A stretch of DNA of 9,730 nucleotides, taken from positions 1 through 9,730 of the forward strand of contig DMAZ01000096.1 of assembly GCA_003446335.1 (NCBI GenBank), in the 5' to 3' direction. A model generated the notes under the pieces. That model saw only the letters and a program-made list of their open reading frames with translations. It searched no databases and was not told the DNA's origin. The stretch comes from Lachnospiraceae bacterium. GTDB lineage: Bacteria > Bacillota_A > Clostridia > Lachnospirales > Lachnospiraceae. Shown one piece after another: positions 6,291-9,730 of the stretch. Numbering within the stretch: the stretch's first letter is position 1; the number at the start of each line of letters is the position of its first letter. The translations under genes were made by a program, and so were the position numbers.

Positions 6291-7967
6291 TCAGGCAAGA
6301 CCGGCCAGTGACAGGAAGTAGTTGATCTGATCGAGCTGTCCTGCCGCGATTGCACCCATCAGATTGGCCTTCAGGTTGGGGTCTGCAGTCTGTACACCCA
6401 CAGTATAGGTGATCGGAGTCATCCGATAGCTGCTCTCATTGACCCATTCTCTCGTCATCTCTCCGTTCTCGACCGTTTCCTTCCAGAGTTCCGCCTCATA
6501 ACCGATGTGCGGTTCTCCGCTCTGGATGATCGTGCCGGCCGGAAGATTTTCATCCGGAATAAATATGAACTGTACATCCGTCTGTGACAGTACATTACTG
6601 ATGTAATTGACTGTACGGCCTGCAGGACGTGTTTCTACTCCGTAAATCGAAAAGTGCAGAGCTCCGCCTCCCGCTGTTCCGTAAAGATAAATCGGGGCAT
6701 CCGTGTTATTTGTGAACTTCAGATCCTTGCCGCCTTCCTCTGAAATAGCAGCGTCCTTGGACGGTTCAATATAGTGGACCATCATGGAATGGCAGAATCT
6801 CTCATCGACCTGCAGTTCTGCCTGAAGAACGGCCAGATAAAGCGTCGTCGAGACCTGGCAGATCCCACCGCCGAATGTATCTATGACCGACCCCTCCGCA
6901 TAGGAAGGCGCAGGCGCATATCCGTTCTCTGCACTGAACGGCACGACATGCTCAAGCAGTGAGAACTGTTCACCGGGCATGAGTATAATTCCGGATATGA
7001 GCTGTGTCCCGTTTACAATATTCTGTTCACGTTCCGGAGAACTTCCGGAGTAATCCGTATCTCCTGTTCCGATAATGTCTTTTACCCTTGCCAGCTGTTC
7101 CTTGTCCCTTGAAGGCGGGATCACTTCTGTCACCAGATTGAAATCAGGTGCTCCGCCCCGCCATCCGGTATTCATATAAAGGACCATGGCACTGTAGGAG
7201 GCAGATTCATCCACCACAATTCCATTCACGCCTTCGACAACAGAAAGTGTTCCGTCACCGTTTAAAGTAAGGGCATTTTCTACCGGTGCACGATTCGCAG
7301 TCACAGCACACTGAGAAATAAATGCATGCATGGCATCCGAACTGAATTCCCTCTCTATAGGAAGCTCTACACCGTTGGCCGAAAGGTCTTTCCTGACTTT
7401 GTAGCGCTCCAGAATGTTGCCTCTGCGGCCAAGGCTGAGAGCCTTACTGACTACATTCGGGTTCGTCCAGTTAAAGCCAAGATCGCTGACGGCAATGACC
7501 ATCTCCTGTCCGTCTGCTCTGGCCGTCATAACGGAATTCTGCATTTCAGCCACATGCGCATTGACGGCAGCGGTGGCCTGCTCTTCATTCATTCCCGAAA
7601 CATCGACAGAACCGATCTTAACGCCATCCAGTATGACTGCATTCGGATTGGTCTGCAGAGAATTTTCGGAAGCTGCAACAGCTTCCGAAACATTCGCGCT
7701 TTGATCTTCGGAAGAAACCTGTGCAGTATCTCCGGCATCCGGAACTTCCTCGCCGGCTTCCTCCGTTACCTGGTCTTCCGCACCCGCTTCCTCCGTTATC
7801 GGTTCTTCCGCATCGGCTTCCTCTGCTATCTGTTCTTCCGTCTGAACATCCCATTCCTCTGCCTCCTCGGCAGCCATGGCGGGGGCGACCAGACTTAAAA
7901 TCATGATTACAGCAAGTATGACCGCAATGATAGCAACTACGATCCGCTGCATATTCTTATTCATCAT
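6291..7967 (-). CDS. Exported VanW-domain protein with peptidoglycan-binding-like region
   Basis: The protein has 558 residues. A signal peptide or N-terminal anchor (about 1-32, hydrophobic core VVAIIAVILAVIMILSLVAPAMA region) precedes an acidic Glu/Ala-rich linker (33-80) with three 10-residue repeats (45-74). A domain at about 110-235 begins VILDGVKIGSVDVSGM, which resembles the putative peptidoglycan-binding module often found before VanW or L,D-transpeptidase domains. The VanW domain (about 318-450) contains the hallmark FGGGICQVSTTLY with C370 and the downstream HSMMVHYIEPSKDA. The C-terminal part (about 460-535) is G5-like (PAGTIIQSGEP...YTVG). VanW domains are common in clostridial cell-envelope proteins and their biochemical role is not established; the name does not imply vancomycin resistance. 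The start ATG 7967 has AAAGGA ten bases upstream. The gene lies 59 bp after glyA and 7 bp before the AIR synthase-like gene, without a clear promoter of its own. Confidence 0.9.
   Translation of the reverse strand: MMNKNMQRIVVAIIAVILAVIMILSLVAPAMAAEEAEEWDVQTEEQIAEEADAEEPITEEAGAEDQVTEEAGEEVPDAGDTAQVSSEDQSANVSEAVAASENSLQTNPNAVILDGVKIGSVDVSGMNEEQATAAVNAHVAEMQNSVMTARADGQEMVIAVSDLGFNWTNPNVVSKALSLGRRGNILERYKVRKDLSANGVELPIEREFSSDAMHAFISQCAVTANRAPVENALTLNGDGTLSVVEGVNGIVVDESASYSAMVLYMNTGWRGGAPDFNLVTEVIPPSRDKEQLARVKDIIGTGDTDYSGSSPEREQNIVNGTQLISGIILMPGEQFSLLEHVVPFSAENGYAPAPSYAEGSVIDTFGGGICQVSTTLYLAVLQAELQVDERFCHSMMVHYIEPSKDAAISEEGGKDLKFTNNTDAPIYLYGTAGGGALHFSIYGVETRPAGRTVNYISNVLSQTDVQFIFIPDENLPAGTIIQSGEPHIGYEAELWKETVENGEMTREWVNESSYRMTPITYTVGVQTADPNLKANLMGAIAAGQLDQINYFLSLAGLA
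7664..7690. repeat. Perfect 12-bp inverted repeat with 3-base loop inside the VanW-domain gene
   Basis: TTTCGGAAGCTG (7664-7675) and CAGCTTCCGAAA (7679-7690) are exact reverse complements around CAA. The site encodes the SEAVAASE stretch (residues 94-101) of the linker between the acidic repeats and the first folded domain. Neither strand has a T-run after it, so it is not an intrinsic terminator, but the mRNA would form a very stable hairpin. Confidence 0.6.
7751..7840. repeat. Three tandem 30-bp repeats encoding a Glu/Ala-rich linker
   Basis: Three imperfect 30-bp units start at 7751, 7781 and 7811. Each carries a shared core of the form CGGCTTCCTC..TAT and ends with TCTTCCG. On the minus strand they encode the decapeptides EQIAEEADAE, EPITEEAGAE and DQVTEEAGEE at residues 45-74 of the VanW-domain protein. 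In-frame tandem units of this kind can gain or lose copies by slippage, changing the length of the wall-spanning linker. Confidence 0.7.
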
Positions 7968-7983
7968 ATCTTTCGCATCCTTT
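7968..7983 (-). promoter_or_regulatory. Ribosome binding site of the VanW-domain gene
   Basis: AAAGGA at 7983-7978 lies ten bases before ATG 7967. A second ATG follows immediately (7964). A TTTCG/CGAAA 5-bp inverted repeat places the AAAGGA in its loop; the stem is short and may be chance. Confidence 0.5.
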
Positions 7984-8026
7984 CGAAATCGGATGGCGTG
8001 TTGCCAAGGAGCAATCGAATGACGTA

Positions 8027-9262
8027 TTACTCAAGAGGATATTTCTCGGTGAGTTCTTTCACGATCTCTCTGGCTTTTCCGATATTATCCTCACTCTCTA
8101 TAACAAGAGCAATAGCCTCAGCGACCCGGTCCATATCTTCCGTATTGAACCCTCTCGTCGTGACAGCCGGTGTTCCGAGACGGACACCGCTTGTAATGAA
8201 CGGGCTTCTGGGCTCACGCGGAATAGTATTCTTGTTGGCTGTGATATTGGCCTGATCCAGTCTCTCCTCGAGTTCCTTTCCTGTCAGCTCTGAATCTCTG
8301 AGGTCGATCAGCATAAGATGGTTATCCGTTCCTCCGCTGACGATCCTGACACCACGGTCCATAAGACCACGGCAGAGAGCCTGTGCATTTTCAACCACGC
8401 GGCCTGCGTACGCCTTGTATTCAGGAGAGAGATCCTCCTTGAACATCACCGCTTTGGCTGCGATGCTGTGCATCTGCGGGCCACCCTGTGTTCCCGGAAA
8501 AATGCATTTATTAAGCTTGTGCTCTTTCGCGAACTCTGCGCTGGATAAGATCATACCGCCGCGCGGTCCGCGAAGGGTCTTGTGTGTTGTCGTTGTGACA
8601 ACATGGGCATACGGAATCGGACTCGGATGATAGCCGGTCGCTACCAGTCCCGCGATGTGTGCCATATCCACCATGAGATAAGCGCCCACTGAGTCAGCGA
8701 TTTCACGCATCCTCTTAAAATCGATCGTCCGACAGTAAGCGGAAGCACCGGCAACGATCATCTTCGGCTTGCATTCTTTCGCGATCCGTTCACATTCATC
8801 ATAATCAAGGAAGCCATTCTCATCCACACCGTACGGCACAGCCTTAAAATAGTTTCCGGAAACATTGGCAGGCGAACCATGCGAGAGATGTCCGCCTTCT
8901 TCAAGGTTCATTCCCATAAAAGTGTCGCCCGGCTGAAGCAGTGCATAAAAGACTGCAAAATTGGCCTGCGCACCGGAATGCGGCTGAACATTGGCATATG
9001 TACATCCGAACAGTTCCATTGCGCGGTTGCGGGCAAGATCCTCTATCTCATCAACGAACTCACATCCGCCGTAGTAACGATGACCGGGGTACCCCTCCGC
9101 ATATTTATTCGTAAGAACGGAACCAAGAGCCGACATGACAGCTTTGCTGGCCCAGTTCTCGGAAGCAATTAACTCTATATGAGAATTCTGTCTTTCAAAC
9201 TCTTTCTGAATCAGATCCGCAACTTCCGGATCCACATTGTGAATATCTTCCCAGGTATACAT
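8027..9262 (-). CDS. glyA: Serine hydroxymethyltransferase
   Basis: This PLP enzyme of 411 residues interconverts serine plus tetrahydrofolate with glycine plus 5,10-methylene-tetrahydrofolate in the cytoplasm, feeding one-carbon units to purine, thymidylate and methionine synthesis. Family landmarks are all present: LIASEN (31-36), the [14 protein letters not shown] block (58-71), SGAQAN (96-101), [13 protein letters not shown] with D199 and H202, and the PLP-binding lysine K228 in [15 protein letters not shown]. The substrate carboxylate-binding arginine is R361 in [13 protein letters not shown]. Length and start match the family. An excellent AGGAGG site precedes the ATG. It lies 103 bp after dnaB with its own likely promoter, and 59 bp before the VanW-domain gene with no clear terminator between, so read-through into that gene is likely. 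Confidence 0.98.
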   Translation of the reverse strand: MYTWEDIHNVDPEVADLIQKEFERQNSHIELIASENWASKAVMSALGSVLTNKYAEGYPGHRYYGGCEFVDEIEDLARNRAMELFGCTYANVQPHSGAQANFAVFYALLQPGDTFMGMNLEEGGHLSHGSPANVSGNYFKAVPYGVDENGFLDYDECERIAKECKPKMIVAGASAYCRTIDFKRMREIADSVGAYLMVDMAHIAGLVATGYHPSPIPYAHVVTTTTHKTLRGPRGGMILSSAEFAKEHKLNKCIFPGTQGGPQMHSIAAKAVMFKEDLSPEYKAYAGRVVENAQALCRGLMDRGVRIVSGGTDNHLMLIDLRDSELTGKELEERLDQANITANKNTIPREPRSPFITSGVRLGTPAVTTRGFNTEDMDRVAEAIALVIESEDNIGKAREIVKELTEKYPLE

Positions 9263-9265
9263 ACG

Positions 9266-9276
9266 TTCCTCCTTCT
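9266..9276 (-). promoter_or_regulatory. Ribosome binding site of glyA
   Basis: AGAAGGAGGAA at 9276-9266, three to five bases before ATG 9262. It is the strongest Shine-Dalgarno in the window and fixes the glyA start. Confidence 0.85.
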
Positions 9277-9309
9277 AATCCTTCGAGGTGACGACTTCCG
9301 TCTCAATCG

Positions 9310-9350
9310 GCACGTGCTCAATATTAGCATAGAACCGCCTGAGTTGCCAG
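9310..9350 (-). promoter_or_regulatory. Putative glyA promoter with a palindrome at the start site
   Basis: On the minus strand CTGGCA (9350-9345, 4 of 6 to TTGACA) and TAATAT (9326-9321) are separated by 18 bases, with an extended -10 TG one base before the -10 hexamer. The expected start site near 9314 falls inside the perfect 8-bp palindrome GCACGTGC (9310-9317). The leader would be about 50 bases, too short for a glycine riboswitch. No terminator-like hairpin for dnaB is visible between 9263 and 9365. Confidence 0.45.
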
Positions 9351-9365
9351 AAGAAAATATGCCCG

Positions 9366-9730
9366 TTATCCTTCATCTTTCTGTGCATTATGTCCTTTAT
9401 GATGAGTCATATTGGCAAACATTGTATAATCCGGAAGCCAGATCAGCTTAATTGTGCCGATCGGACCGTTTCGCTGTTTTGCGATAATGATCTCTGCTAT
9501 CCCTTTGTCATCCGTATCCTTATTATAATAATCATCGCGGTAGATGAACATGACGACATCGGCATCCTGCTCGATCGCTCCGGATTCACGAAGATCTGAG
9601 AGCATGGGTCTGTGGTCCTCCCGCTGCTCGACACCGCGGTTCAGCTGTGAAAGGGCAACGATCGGTATGTTCAGTTCACGGGCAAGTGATTTCAGGGCAC
9701 GGGATATATCGGAAATTTCCTGCTGACGGT
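9366..9730 (-). CDS. dnaB: Replicative DNA helicase DnaB, C-terminal part (starts beyond window)
   Basis: About 121 C-terminal codons are visible from the window edge to TAA at 9366-9368. The segment reads [18 protein letters not shown], then [14 protein letters not shown], then [27 protein letters not shown], ending in [23 protein letters not shown]. These are the conserved C-terminal RecA-fold motifs of the hexameric replicative helicase, covering the SQLNR strand, the [14 protein letters not shown] sensor region and the terminal KNRNGPxG motif with the arginine finger region. The protein unwinds DNA ahead of the replication fork. A Met inside the fragment (9605) could be mistaken for a start of a 79-residue protein but is internal. 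Confidence 0.95.
   Translation of the reverse strand, partial: RQQEISDISRALKSLARELNIPIVALSQLNRGVEQREDHRPMLSDLRESGAIEQDADVVMFIYRDDYYNKDTDDKGIAEIIIAKQRNGPIGTIKLIWLPDYTMFANMTHHKGHNAQKDEG

Noticed and set aside
6284..6355. GTG at 6355 as start of the AIR synthase-like gene
   Set aside because: The extra 24 residues overlap the VanW gene and do not resemble the family; ATG 6283 or 6271 after the VanW stop is more likely.
7751..7840. 30-bp repeats as a CRISPR array
   Set aside because: The units are directly adjacent without spacers and encode an in-frame acidic linker.
7326..7898. Plus-strand open frame of 190 codons with Arg/Phe/Leu-rich repeats
   Set aside because: It is the antisense reading of the VanW gene's acidic repeat linker, hence the repeated look; no ribosome binding site or family match.
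6291..7967. VanW-domain gene as a vancomycin-resistance determinant
   Set aside because: No vanH/A/X-like ligase or dipeptidase genes are nearby, and VanW domains are widespread in clostridial envelope proteins unrelated to resistance.
9263..9365. Glycine riboswitch upstream of glyA
   Set aside because: The leader after the likely start site is about 50 bases and has no extended aptamer-like structure.

Overview
The window looks like chromosomal DNA of a Gram-positive anaerobe of the Clostridia, most likely Lachnospiraceae or a close relative. The evidence is a MutS2 of clostridial type, a VanW-domain envelope protein, an OmpR/PhoB-type two-component pair, mid-range GC and good AGGAGG-like ribosome binding sites on most genes. 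This is an inference from protein style, not a database match. I see no tRNA, rRNA, IS element, phage gene or CRISPR. No gene-free stretch exceeds 300 bases; the longest are 138 bp (1021-1158) and 103 bp (9263-9365).

Left part (1-5679). A membrane-anchored HtrA/trypsin-fold protein runs leftwards out of the window (1-1020, minus). It has lost all three catalytic residues and so looks like a pseudoprotease. It is divergent from a rightward operon of mutS2 (1159-3534), an OmpR-family response regulator (3555-4265) and its sensor kinase (4273-5679). The genes are separated by 20 and 7 bp. The shared upstream region holds the probable promoters and a 7-bp direct repeat with 11-bp period, the spacing OmpR/PhoB regulators bind. 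The kinase-regulator pair may therefore control its own operon and the pseudoprotease. mutS2 has no Shine-Dalgarno and a -10-like box almost touching its ATG, which suggests a leaderless mRNA.

Right part (5729-9730, all minus). Read in transcription order, it holds the C-terminal part of dnaB (from the window edge), glyA with its own promoter and a strong RBS, a secreted VanW-domain protein with an acidic tandem-repeat linker, and a short protein matching only the C-terminal domain of the PurM/HypE (AIR synthase) fold.

Convergent junction (5680-5728). The two operons meet head-on with 49 bp between stop codons and no credible terminator in the gap. Terminator-like hairpins lie inside the opposing genes instead. 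One, reading on the minus strand, is inside the kinase gene (5351-5385). One, with U-tracts on both strands, is inside the AIR-synthase-like gene (6168-6205). If they work, the two transcripts overlap antisense by up to about 0.85 kb, and transcription of the AIR-synthase-like gene can also be attenuated early. This junction and the pseudoprotease/two-component arrangement are the most interesting parts of the window.
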